From Planctomycetota bacterium (GTDB lineage: Bacteria > Planctomycetota > Planctomycetia > Gemmatales > Gemmataceae): a stretch of DNA of 64,000 nt. Positions within the stretch are counted from its first letter, which is position 1, and the number at the start of each line of letters is the position of its first letter. Location: contig JAJXWW010000114.1 in the NCBI GenBank assembly GCA_021781415.1, forward strand, positions 1 to 64,000. Reading direction: 5' to 3'. The notes beneath the pieces were generated by a model. It had not been told where the DNA came from. It searched no databases and saw only the letters and a program-made list of their open reading frames with translations. The position numbers were made by a program, and so were the translations under genes. Shown one piece after another: positions 53,923 to 61,003 of this stretch.

Positions 53923-54969
53923 TCACTCTAACGACGACAAATAGCGAACCACGCCATCGAGATCGCTCGCGCTCAATCCGAACGCCGGCATCAAACATCC
54001 CGGCTTGATCGTCTGCGGATCTTCGATCCAGCGGCGCAGATTCTCTCCCTTGCGGTCGTTGTCGATCGTGCCTCCGGCCAAGGTCGCTCTGCCCATCAGA
54101 TGCGTCAGATCCGGCCCAACCTTGCCGCGTGCCGAGGTTCCACTCACGCGATGGCAATTAACGCACGATTGCGCGAGAAATACCTGCTTGCCCTTGCGAA
54201 TCGCCGCGTCGTCGCTTTCGAAGGCGTTCTTCCGCTCGTTGTCCAACCACTTCTCGAACTGCTCGGGCGGATCGACGGAAACGCGCAGCAGCATGTTGGC
54301 GTGTTGTGTGCCGCAGTATTCGGCGCATTGGCCGAAGAATATGCCCGTCTGACTCGTCTCGAACCACATGGTATTGGTGCGGCCTGGGATGAGATCGGTC
54401 TTCCCGGCCAATCGCGGAACCCAGAAGCTGTGGTTGACATCGGCCGATTTCAGGGTCAGATAGACGGGACGCCGTTCGCTCGGCACTTGGCGATTGCTGG
54501 CCGGGACGTGCAACTCGTTGGCCGTGAGGAAATCGAGTTTCTCGTCGCCGAAACTTTCGTAGACGTACTCCCACCACCATTGATGCCCGATGGCAGTGAC
54601 GCGCAGCGGTTTGCTCTCTTTCAGTTCGGGCTGCAATTTCTCGGGATCGCCGCGCACCTCCCACTCGGTGCGAACGATGACCAGGGCGAGAACGAAGACG
54701 ATCAGAGCCGGGGCGGCCGTCCAAGCGATCTCGATGGGTTGGCTTCCATAAACCTGCGGAGGTTCTCCGTTGCGCGGATTGTGGGGACTACGGAAGCGAA
54801 CCAGCGAGTAAATCAGAATGCCTTCGACGACGAGGAAGATGCCGCCCGTGATGGCTAGCACGAGCATCGACAGTTGGTGAATCGCCTCGGCGGGAGGCGA
54901 GGCGGGATCGAAGATCGACAAGTTCTGCGGCGAAACGTCGTTGAGTGCCAGCAACAACGAATGGTGCAT
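53923..54969 (-). CDS. ctaC: cytochrome c oxidase subunit II with fused cytochrome c (caa3 type)
   Basis: The start at 54969 follows TGGAGGCCGATT. The 348-residue protein has an N-terminal signal-like leader, two membrane helices (about 36-57 and 80-100), a CuA domain with HSFWVPRLAGKTDLIPGRTN and the CuA Cys/His set CAEYCGTQHANM, then a cytochrome c domain with CVNCH near residue 272. This covalent cytochrome c marks a caa3-type oxidase that receives electrons from soluble or membrane cytochromes. The Met ligand of the cytochrome is likely CLMPAFGLS near residue 328. Confidence 0.95.
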   Translation of the reverse strand: MHHSLLLALNDVSPQNLSIFDPASPPAEAIHQLSMLVLAITGGIFLVVEGILIYSLVRFRSPHNPRNGEPPQVYGSQPIEIAWTAAPALIVFVLALVIVRTEWEVRGDPEKLQPELKESKPLRVTAIGHQWWWEYVYESFGDEKLDFLTANELHVPASNRQVPSERRPVYLTLKSADVNHSFWVPRLAGKTDLIPGRTNTMWFETSQTGIFFGQCAEYCGTQHANMLLRVSVDPPEQFEKWLDNERKNAFESDDAAIRKGKQVFLAQSCVNCHRVSGTSARGKVGPDLTHLMGRATLAGGTIDNDRKGENLRRWIEDPQTIKPGCLMPAFGLSASDLDGVVRYLSSLE

Positions 54970-55033
54970 AATCGGCCTCCAAGCGAGCGGCTTCCCAGTC
55001 AGCGCGGGGCGGACGGCGCTGCTTGGAATCAAC

Positions 55034-55981
55034 TTATGTCTTTCTGGCCTCAGTCGCAACGGGTTGAAGCGCTCGCTGCCAGCCCTTGCCATAGTGTCCG
55101 AAGGCGAAGGCTTCGGGATGCAATATCTCGGCGAGAATCTCCAACGATTCGACGATTCGCGGGCCTGGACGATTGAAGTATTGATTGCCGTCGGCCAGGA
55201 AGACTCGACCCGCGCGCACGGCGCTCAAGCTCGGCCATTCGGGCTTGCTCCATAGTGCGGGCATCTCGCGCCGCGTGCGCTCGAGGTCGAAGCCGCACGG
55301 CGCGACGAGAAGAACATCGGGATCGGCCTCGCACAACTCGTCCCAAGTCATCCAAGGCGAATGCGCGCCGGCGACTCCGAACAGGTTCACGCCGCCGGCC
55401 ATTTCGATCAGTTCGGGCATCCAATTGCCCCCGGCCATCAGCGGATCGATCCATTCGATAAACGCGACGGTGGGCCAGTCCGGCAGAGCGCGCGTCCGTT
55501 CGGCAATGGCGTTCCTGCGCGCGCGCAAGTGCTGGATCGTTCGTTCGCCGCGTTCGGGTGCTTGCAGAGCCGAGGCGACCTGTTCGATGCTCGACCAAAT
55601 GTCGGCCAATGCGTTGGGTGTCAGCGCGACCAAGCGCGGACAAGTTCGCAGCCAAGCACACACGGCGCGCTCCACTTCGCGCAGGCTGACGGCGCACACT
55701 TCACAGTGCGCTTGCGTGACGATAACGTCCGGCTCCAAGTCGCGCAGTTTCTCGCCGTCCACGCGGTAGACGGACAAGCCTTCTTGCACGATGGCCTTGA
55801 CGCGCTGGTCGATTTCATAGCTGGTGCCGTCGGGATCGAACTTCGGCTGCGTGCAGACGGGCAGGCGTTGCACCGAGGCGGGATAATCGCATTCGTGCGA
55901 ACGACCGACGAGTTGATCCTCGAACCCCAGCGCGCATACGATCTCCGTGGCACTGGCGATAAGCGAGACGATGCGAGCCAT
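55034..55981 (-). CDS. cobalamin-type ABC substrate-binding protein (BtuF-like)
   Basis: The start at 55981 follows CGGAGGTAATCGC. The 315-residue product opens MARIVSLIASATEIVCALGF, then QLVGRSHECDYPASV, and includes EPDVIVTQAHCEVCAVSL and VAFIEWIDPLMAGGNWMPEL. These are the Class III binding protein features of vitamin B12 or siderophore uptake. No signal peptide is visible, so either the start lies elsewhere or the protein is a cytoplasmic relative. The ABC transporter genes are not in this window. The divergent pdxH gene starts 132 bases away. Confidence 0.85.
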   Translation of the reverse strand: MARIVSLIASATEIVCALGFEDQLVGRSHECDYPASVQRLPVCTQPKFDPDGTSYEIDQRVKAIVQEGLSVYRVDGEKLRDLEPDVIVTQAHCEVCAVSLREVERAVCAWLRTCPRLVALTPNALADIWSSIEQVASALQAPERGERTIQHLRARRNAIAERTRALPDWPTVAFIEWIDPLMAGGNWMPELIEMAGGVNLFGVAGAHSPWMTWDELCEADPDVLLVAPCGFDLERTRREMPALWSKPEWPSLSAVRAGRVFLADGNQYFNRPGPRIVESLEILAEILHPEAFAFGHYGKGWQRALQPVATEARKT

Positions 55982-56113
55982 GCGATTACCTCCGATTTGA
56001 CGGGCGGACGGCCTATGGATGTTTTGTGGCAACCTCGCCGTCCGTTCGAGCGAATCGTTGCTACCATAATACGAGGGCGTCCATGCGATGGCGGGTAAGG
56101 AGGTGAGGAGACA

Positions 56114-56752
56114 ATGCAGATCGCCGATATGCGTAAAGAGTATGCTTGGGGTGGCTTGTCGGAGGCGGACGCTCACGCCGATCCGATCCGCCAGTTCGAG
56201 AAATGGTTTCAGCAAGCGCTGGCGAGCCAGTTGCCGGAACCGAATGCCATGACCCTGGCTACCGCGGCGGCGGATGGGCAACCGTCGGCGCGCGTGGTGT
56301 TGCTCAAGGCATTCGACGCGAGCGGGTTCACGTTTTTTTCCAACTACGATAGTCGCAAAGGCCGCGAGATCGCTGAGAACCCTCGCGCGGCTCTGCTCTT
56401 CTTCTGGCCCGAATTGCAGCGACAGATTCGCATCGAGGGCACCGTGGAACGAATGCCCGAAGCGGTCTCGGACGCTTATTTTCGCAGTCGGCCTTTGGGC
56501 AGCCGGCTGAGCGCGTGGGCATCGCGGCAAAGCGAAGTCATCCCCAGTCGGGAGTTTTTGGAGGAACGAGTGCGAGCGCTCATGCAGCGCTTTCCCGACG
56601 GCGAGACACCGTGCCCGCCGCACTGGGGTGGCTATCGGCTGTGTCCCTTGTGTCTCGAATTCTGGCAGGGGCGACCCGATCGCTTACACGATCGTCTTCG
56701 CTATCGTCGAACCGAAAACCACGATTGGCACTTGGAACGCTTGTCGCCTTGA
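56114..56752 (+). CDS. pdxH: pyridoxamine 5'-phosphate oxidase
   Basis: A 212-residue protein preceded by AAGGAGGTGAGGAGACA. MQIADMRKEYAWGGL, NAMTLATAAADGQPSARVVL, FFSNYDSRKGREIAENPRAA and LLFFWPELQRQIRIEG follow PdxH. The C-terminus DRLHDRLRYRR and WHLERLSP is the FMN/PNP-binding tail. It oxidises PNP or PMP to PLP, the cofactor also used by SufS, but the genes are not linked. The product is a cytosolic dimer. Confidence 0.96.
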   Translation: MQIADMRKEYAWGGLSEADAHADPIRQFEKWFQQALASQLPEPNAMTLATAAADGQPSARVVLLKAFDASGFTFFSNYDSRKGREIAENPRAALLFFWPELQRQIRIEGTVERMPEAVSDAYFRSRPLGSRLSAWASRQSEVIPSREFLEERVRALMQRFPDGETPCPPHWGGYRLCPLCLEFWQGRPDRLHDRLRYRRTENHDWHLERLSP

Positions 56753-56907
56753 GTCGCCATCGACTTGCCGATTCCTCGGTTTTCCTGCCGCGTGAGAAAG
56801 AAGAATCCATCGCGCCGACAGGAACCCTTTGCAAATGAGGGCGGGATACGGTACGATTTGTGAATGAATCTTAACCCCCGCGATTCCGATGGGGGCGGGT
56901 GGGAGCC

Positions 56908-58017
56908 ATGGATCACGATCAGATTTGTACCTGGTTAGGACTACCTCCGGGAGCGTGGCCGCCCGATCATTACCGCTTGCTCGGCCTGCATGTCGGCGAG
57001 GACGACGCGGAACTGATCGAGCAGCGCGTCCACGACCGCTTGGACACCGTCCGTCGCTATCAGATGACGCACCCAGAGCAGGCCACGGAGGCGATGAACC
57101 GTTTGGCGCAGGCATTCGTGTGCCTAACCGAACCTGCCGCCAAGAAAACCTACGATGTCGAACTCGGAGTCATGGTTGCCGAGGTCGAGACGGCGACGGC
57201 GGTTGCTTCGGTGTCGCAGGCGGAGCCGATCCAATGGTTGTCCAATCCCCCATCTGTCGATTGGCTGAACGAGAAACCCGCACCGGCGATTCCGAGCGGC
57301 CCTCCTCCGTTGGCGATTCCGCTCGGTCCTCCTCCTCTGCCGCGCCTCCCGCCGCCGCTGCCGCCCTTGCCGCCGCTGCCCTACGACATGCCGCCGCCAG
57401 CCGCTCTGCCCGTCGTCTCCGTCGCAGCTCCCGCCGAACCGCAGGAGCCGGTCGATCCGGTAGTGGAGGCGGCTCAGTCCGGCCCCGCGCGTCGCAACAT
57501 CGCCACCAAACGGATGCTCTATCAACGCATCGGGCACACCCGTCGGCTTCAGCAATTGTGGAACGGCCTCGGTAAGTACGTTCGTTCGCCGAAGCGTCGC
57601 CTCAGTCGTTCGCAAGATGGGCCGGATTTGATTCGCCTTCTCGACGAACTCAAGTTGGTGTTGCGCGGCTTCCCGCCGTTGTTGGGCGAGGCGGGACAAC
57701 CCGGCTACCTCTTGTTGGCGCTCACCCAGGTGGACACCGTCAAGGTCTTCCAGAGCTTTTCCCCGCAACAGCGCGAGGCACTCAGCCGCGATTGGCAGAA
57801 CGGTGTCAAACTCTTGACGGCGCACCGCGATTTCCTGCGCCAAGAGCTTCGAGCCATGCGTCGCCGATCCCTGGGCCAACGCCTGTTTCGAGCCGGGTGG
57901 TCGGTCGTGGTCGATCGCCCCGGCATCCTGCTCCTGCTTCTGGCTCTGTTGGCTCTCAATGTCGCGCTCTGGCGCACCTATGTCGAAGAGATATGGGAAA
58001 GGCTCTTTTCGAGATGA
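56908..58017 (+). CDS. J-like domain protein with Pro-rich linker and C-terminal membrane helix
   Basis: The 369-residue product starts at the ATG at 56908; a GTG nine bases upstream is in frame and possible. The N-terminal 80 residues (LGLPPGAWPPDHYRLLGLHV, then a helix with RLAQAFVCLTEPAAKKTYDV) have the layout of a J-like module that lacks an HPD motif. A long Pro-rich linker (about 125-180) is followed by a helical domain (about 230-330). A single helix near the end (LLLLLALLALNVALWRTYV) makes it tail-anchored. Similar proteins occur in planctomycetes; their role is not known. Confidence 0.8.
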   Translation: MDHDQICTWLGLPPGAWPPDHYRLLGLHVGEDDAELIEQRVHDRLDTVRRYQMTHPEQATEAMNRLAQAFVCLTEPAAKKTYDVELGVMVAEVETATAVASVSQAEPIQWLSNPPSVDWLNEKPAPAIPSGPPPLAIPLGPPPLPRLPPPLPPLPPLPYDMPPPAALPVVSVAAPAEPQEPVDPVVEAAQSGPARRNIATKRMLYQRIGHTRRLQQLWNGLGKYVRSPKRRLSRSQDGPDLIRLLDELKLVLRGFPPLLGEAGQPGYLLLALTQVDTVKVFQSFSPQQREALSRDWQNGVKLLTAHRDFLRQELRAMRRRSLGQRLFRAGWSVVVDRPGILLLLLALLALNVALWRTYVEEIWERLFSR

Positions 58018-58113
58018 ACCCCGTCTTTTCTCGATAGAGCCGGCACAATCCGCAGTTTCGGCGCGAAGCGTCGCATACTCCCTATTCCACCGAAACCCCG
58101 CATCTTCTCGCGT

Positions 58114-58129
58114 TGACATACCGCTGTCA
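58114..58129 (+). promoter_or_regulatory. candidate operator upstream of MarR gene
   Basis: TGACA and TGTCA form an inverted repeat with six bases between, in an AT-richer patch about 80 bases ahead of the MarR start. The first half overlaps TTGACA, a good -35 box, but no -10 box is at the right distance. A role as a MarR self-repression site is inference. Confidence 0.35.
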
Positions 58130-58210
58130 TTGAGGCTATCGTTAATATGTACCTATCGATATGCGTTGACAACGACGGCGCGGCTTCGACAGCGGGGGGA
58201 GAAGGGTATT

Positions 58211-58672
58211 ATGGTCGCCACCGGCAGCGAAATTCGCTTACAAGAACTGGCACAGCAGATTTTCGACCTCGTCGCGCAATTCTGTCTCCTGTCGCCGCGC
58301 GGTCGCCGCCGAGGCGGTGATCTGAAGGAAATCGAGTTTCTGGCCCTGTCGTTGTTGCAACGCCGCGAGTCACTTATCGTCGGCGACATCCAACGTCAGC
58401 TGGGCGTGCTTCCCGCGCAGATGTCGCGCATCATCCGCTCGCTCGAGACGCGCGAACATCCGCTCATCACTTGCCGCATCAATCCCCACGACAAACGCAA
58501 GATCGACGTGGCGTTGACGGCGGACGGCATCTCCGCCTTTCAGGACTATCAATCGAATCGAATCGGCGGCATTTGCGATCTCCTCGGCAAGATGTCGGAA
58601 GAAGACCACGAAGATTTGCAACGCTTGCTCGGTCGTTTCCACGACGCGGTCGTTCCTCCGACGTTTGAATGA
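58211..58672 (+). CDS. MarR-type transcription regulator
   Basis: The start at 58211 follows GAAGGGTATT. The 153-residue protein has a winged helix-turn-helix pattern: FLALSLLQRRESLIVGDIQR, then QLGVLPAQMSRIIRSLETRE as the recognition helix, and ITCRINPHDKRKIDVALTAD as the wing. These are typical of MarR. The C-terminal helix helps dimer formation. The effector is unknown. It stands alone, upstream of a stretch without genes. Confidence 0.85.
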   Translation: MVATGSEIRLQELAQQIFDLVAQFCLLSPRGRRRGGDLKEIEFLALSLLQRRESLIVGDIQRQLGVLPAQMSRIIRSLETREHPLITCRINPHDKRKIDVALTADGISAFQDYQSNRIGGICDLLGKMSEEDHEDLQRLLGRFHDAVVPPTFE

Positions 58673-59126
58673 GAATTCGTCCGGGTCGATGGACTTCCTT
58701 CTCTCTGCCAATATTCGCCCACAGATCGCACCACGGGGAAAGCTCGATTACCCGTTCGTGCTTTTTCGCGTCTCGATCTCGTTGGCTGCGCGGTGAGCAA
58801 TCCGGGCCAGGGGCTTGGTAAGCCGCGACGCGCAGCGGAGCGAGCGACAACGCGCTCCGCTGCGCGTCGCGGCTAACCAACATGTGCGCAATCCACGCAT
58901 CGCCTTCCTTCCGCGCAAGCGGCGAGTAAATCTTCGCGTTCGCCAAAGTGCCAGGCCCGCTCCGCAATTGCCGCTTTCGACGATCGTGCCGCATCTGTCG
59001 CCTGCGCAGTTTCGAGAAAATGGAAAAACGGCGCAGGCCGTCATGGCATCTTTCTCTTGCCCCCTCCTCTCGCTTACAGTGGGTTTGTCTCTCAACCCGA
59101 AAGCGAAACCGAGGGGGATACTTCGC
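58673..59126. other. intergenic region with a family A palindrome
   Basis: About 450 bases before the degenerate GGDEF gene. The palindrome at 58817-58878 lies inside. A plus-strand frame stays open from 58815 into the next gene but its translation is Arg-rich and reads through the palindrome, so I regard it as non-coding. No promoter is clear. Confidence 0.5.
58817..58878. repeat. 62-base palindrome, family A, copy 3
   Basis: The same arms as at 23073 and 40185, with a one-base difference in the first arm (GGTAAGCC) and an 8-base loop. Three copies of the same length and shape in 64 kb show recent spread of one element. Confidence 0.9.
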
Positions 59127-60095
59127 ATGTCGGAATCCATTCAACGCCGGCGCGTCCTGATTGCGGCGTCGGAATCCGCTCGGATCGAATATCGTTCCCT
59201 TTTTCAGCATGAGGCGTTGCGCGCTTGGGAGGTCGTCGAGGCGGACAGCCTGGAACGGGCGCGATTCTGGTTGCAACTCGATCCGTGCGAGGTTCTGCTG
59301 TTGGACGGCAGCTTGTATCCCAGCGAGGGCGAAGGGGTGGAGTGGCTCTCCGTCCAACGGCAAACCGCCGTCGTTTTCGTGGCCCACGATGCCGAGACCG
59401 TGGCCGAAGCGTTGCGCGGCGGAGCGAACTATTGGCTTCCCGCAGAGTTGGCACTGACTCACGCTCCGGTGTTGGCGGCGACACTGCGGCAGGCGTTCGA
59501 GTTTGGCGAGGTCCAACGGCGTGGGCAGCAGACCGGTGAAGCCTTGGAAGATGCCCGGCGACAGGTTGGCCGATTGGTAAACCTCTTGTGGGAAGCCGTG
59601 CCCGGAGAAGGACGCGCCCGTTGGTACACGCAACGCTACATGCTGGAACGACTCGAAGAGGAGGTCAATCGAGCCAAGCGGTACGGTGAGCCGCTGTCGG
59701 TGATTCTCGGCGAAGTGGAGGCGGAGGCAGCGTCGCTCGGTTCGGACGAGGAAGCGAATGAGGCGTCGCGGGCGGTCGTCGAACGGCTCAGCTGCGTCAA
59801 ACGTCGCTGCGATGTGGCTGGTCAGTACGGCTTGCAGGGTTTCATGCTCCTGTTGCCGCACACCTCCGCCGACGGCGCGGCCGGATGCTGTCGTCGTCTG
59901 CGCCCTCTATTAGAGCAGCCCGCCGAAGGACGTGCTGGATCGGGTCCGCTTCAGGTACATTTCGGCGTTGCCAGCTACACCGAAGAAGTGCATTCGGTCA
60001 AGGGTCTACTCAGCCGTGCCGAGGAACAGCTGGAAGTGTTTCAAACGGCGAACGGCCCGCGCGCCAATCGATCTCTCTTTTCCTATCCGACTTAA
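59127..60095 (+). CDS. receiver-like plus degenerate GGDEF protein
   Basis: The start at 59127 follows GAGGGGGATACTTCGC. The 322-residue product has a response-regulator-like N-terminus (VLIAASESARIEYRSLFQHE, EVLLLDGSLYPSEGEG, TAVVFVAHDAETVAEALRGG) with a possible Asp60 in LLLDGS. The C-terminal half follows the GGDEF fold (YMLERLEEEVNRAKRYGEPL SVILGEVEAE, DVAGQYGLQGFMLLLPHTSA), but the motif itself is GLQGF, so diguanylate cyclase activity is unlikely. It may bind c-di-GMP or act as a partner. It overlaps the converging phosphoesterase by four bases. Confidence 0.8.
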   Translation: MSESIQRRRVLIAASESARIEYRSLFQHEALRAWEVVEADSLERARFWLQLDPCEVLLLDGSLYPSEGEGVEWLSVQRQTAVVFVAHDAETVAEALRGGANYWLPAELALTHAPVLAATLRQAFEFGEVQRRGQQTGEALEDARRQVGRLVNLLWEAVPGEGRARWYTQRYMLERLEEEVNRAKRYGEPLSVILGEVEAEAASLGSDEEANEASRAVVERLSCVKRRCDVAGQYGLQGFMLLLPHTSADGAAGCCRRLRPLLEQPAEGRAGSGPLQVHFGVASYTEEVHSVKGLLSRAEEQLEVFQTANGPRANRSLFSYPT

Positions 60096-60838
60096 CGACC
60101 GCCGCGGAGGCGTTCGCCGAGAAAGTTGTCGAGTTCGTCGATCTCGCGGATTTTAGCGATGGTCGTCTCCAGATCGTATTCGACGCGGCGGAAGCGAATG
60201 GTGTTGCCGTCGAGCAAGACGTAGCAGGCTCGGTTGTCGGTGTCGCGGGGTTGGCCGACCGATCCGACGTTGCAAAGCGTCTTGCGGCCATCCAATTGGT
60301 ATTCGTATTCGATCTCGTCGGGGCTGAAAAACTCGAGCGACTCGGTGAAAATTCCCGGTATGTGCGTGTGTCCTTGAAACTGATAGCGAGGCACTTGGGC
60401 AAAGATCGATCGCATCTTCGTCTCGTGATAAATATCTTCGGGGAAGATGTATTCGTTGAGCGGATTGCGCGGCGAACCGTGAACGAGCAGAATATCGCCC
60501 TCGCGGTGTTTCATGGGCCTTTCGGAGAGATACTCCCAGCGGCTATCGGCGGCGGCACGAGTGGGTAGAGGCCGATCCAGCTGGCTGCGCGTCCACATCG
60601 TCGCGCGCTCGGCCACCGGATTGAAGTTCATCGGATCGAACAAGACGGCTTGATCGTGATTGCCCAGCAGCACGATGTCGCACTCCATGATGCGATCGAG
60701 ACACTCGCGCGGATTGGGGCCATAGCCAATCACGTCTCCCAAGCAATAGATTGCCTCCACCGAATGCTGAGCGATGTCGGCGAGAACGGCCTGCAACGCT
60801 TCGAGGTTGCTGTGAATATCACTGATGAGAGCCTTCAT
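60092..60838 (-). CDS. metallophosphoesterase (calcineurin-like)
   Basis: I chose the ATG at 60838 because GAGGCTCCGCGC lies before it and the product then opens MKALISDIHSNLEALQ. The 248 residues hold all metal motifs: D-x-H (Asp7, His9), GDVIGYGPNP, GNHDQAV, LVHGSPRN and GHTH. The layout fits the YfcE/MJ0936-like phosphodiesterases. The substrate is unknown. It converges with the GGDEF-like gene and overlaps it by four bases. Confidence 0.9.
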   Translation of the reverse strand: MKALISDIHSNLEALQAVLADIAQHSVEAIYCLGDVIGYGPNPRECLDRIMECDIVLLGNHDQAVLFDPMNFNPVAERATMWTRSQLDRPLPTRAAADSRWEYLSERPMKHREGDILLVHGSPRNPLNEYIFPEDIYHETKMRSIFAQVPRYQFQGHTHIPGIFTESLEFFSPDEIEYEYQLDGRKTLCNVGSVGQPRDTDNRACYVLLDGNTIRFRRVEYDLETTIAKIREIDELDNFLGERLRGGR

Positions 60839-60953
60839 GCGCGGAGCCTCGGACGGAATGAGATGCGAAATCGTATCGAGCAATCCCCATTACTATCCTA
60901 CGCTGTCTTTCGGTCGCACTCAAGGAGTCCGAGCGATTCGGTCGGCGTCCATC

Positions 60954-60980
60954 GCGCTCCCCTTCGGGTCGCGGCTAACC
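60954..60980. repeat. half copy of the family A palindrome
   Basis: GCGCTCC, a short variable piece, then GGTCGCGGCTAACC corresponds to the right arm of the family A element at 23073; the left arm is absent. It is a decayed or partial copy upstream of the phosphoesterase gene. Confidence 0.6.
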
Positions 60981-61003
60981 GGCGTCCGTTTGGGATAAGC
61001 GTC

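Noticed and set aside
55982-56113. Cobalamin riboswitch upstream of the BtuF-like gene
   Set aside because: The 130-base gap is short, shared with pdxH, and lacks the conserved GCCACTG-type B12 box.
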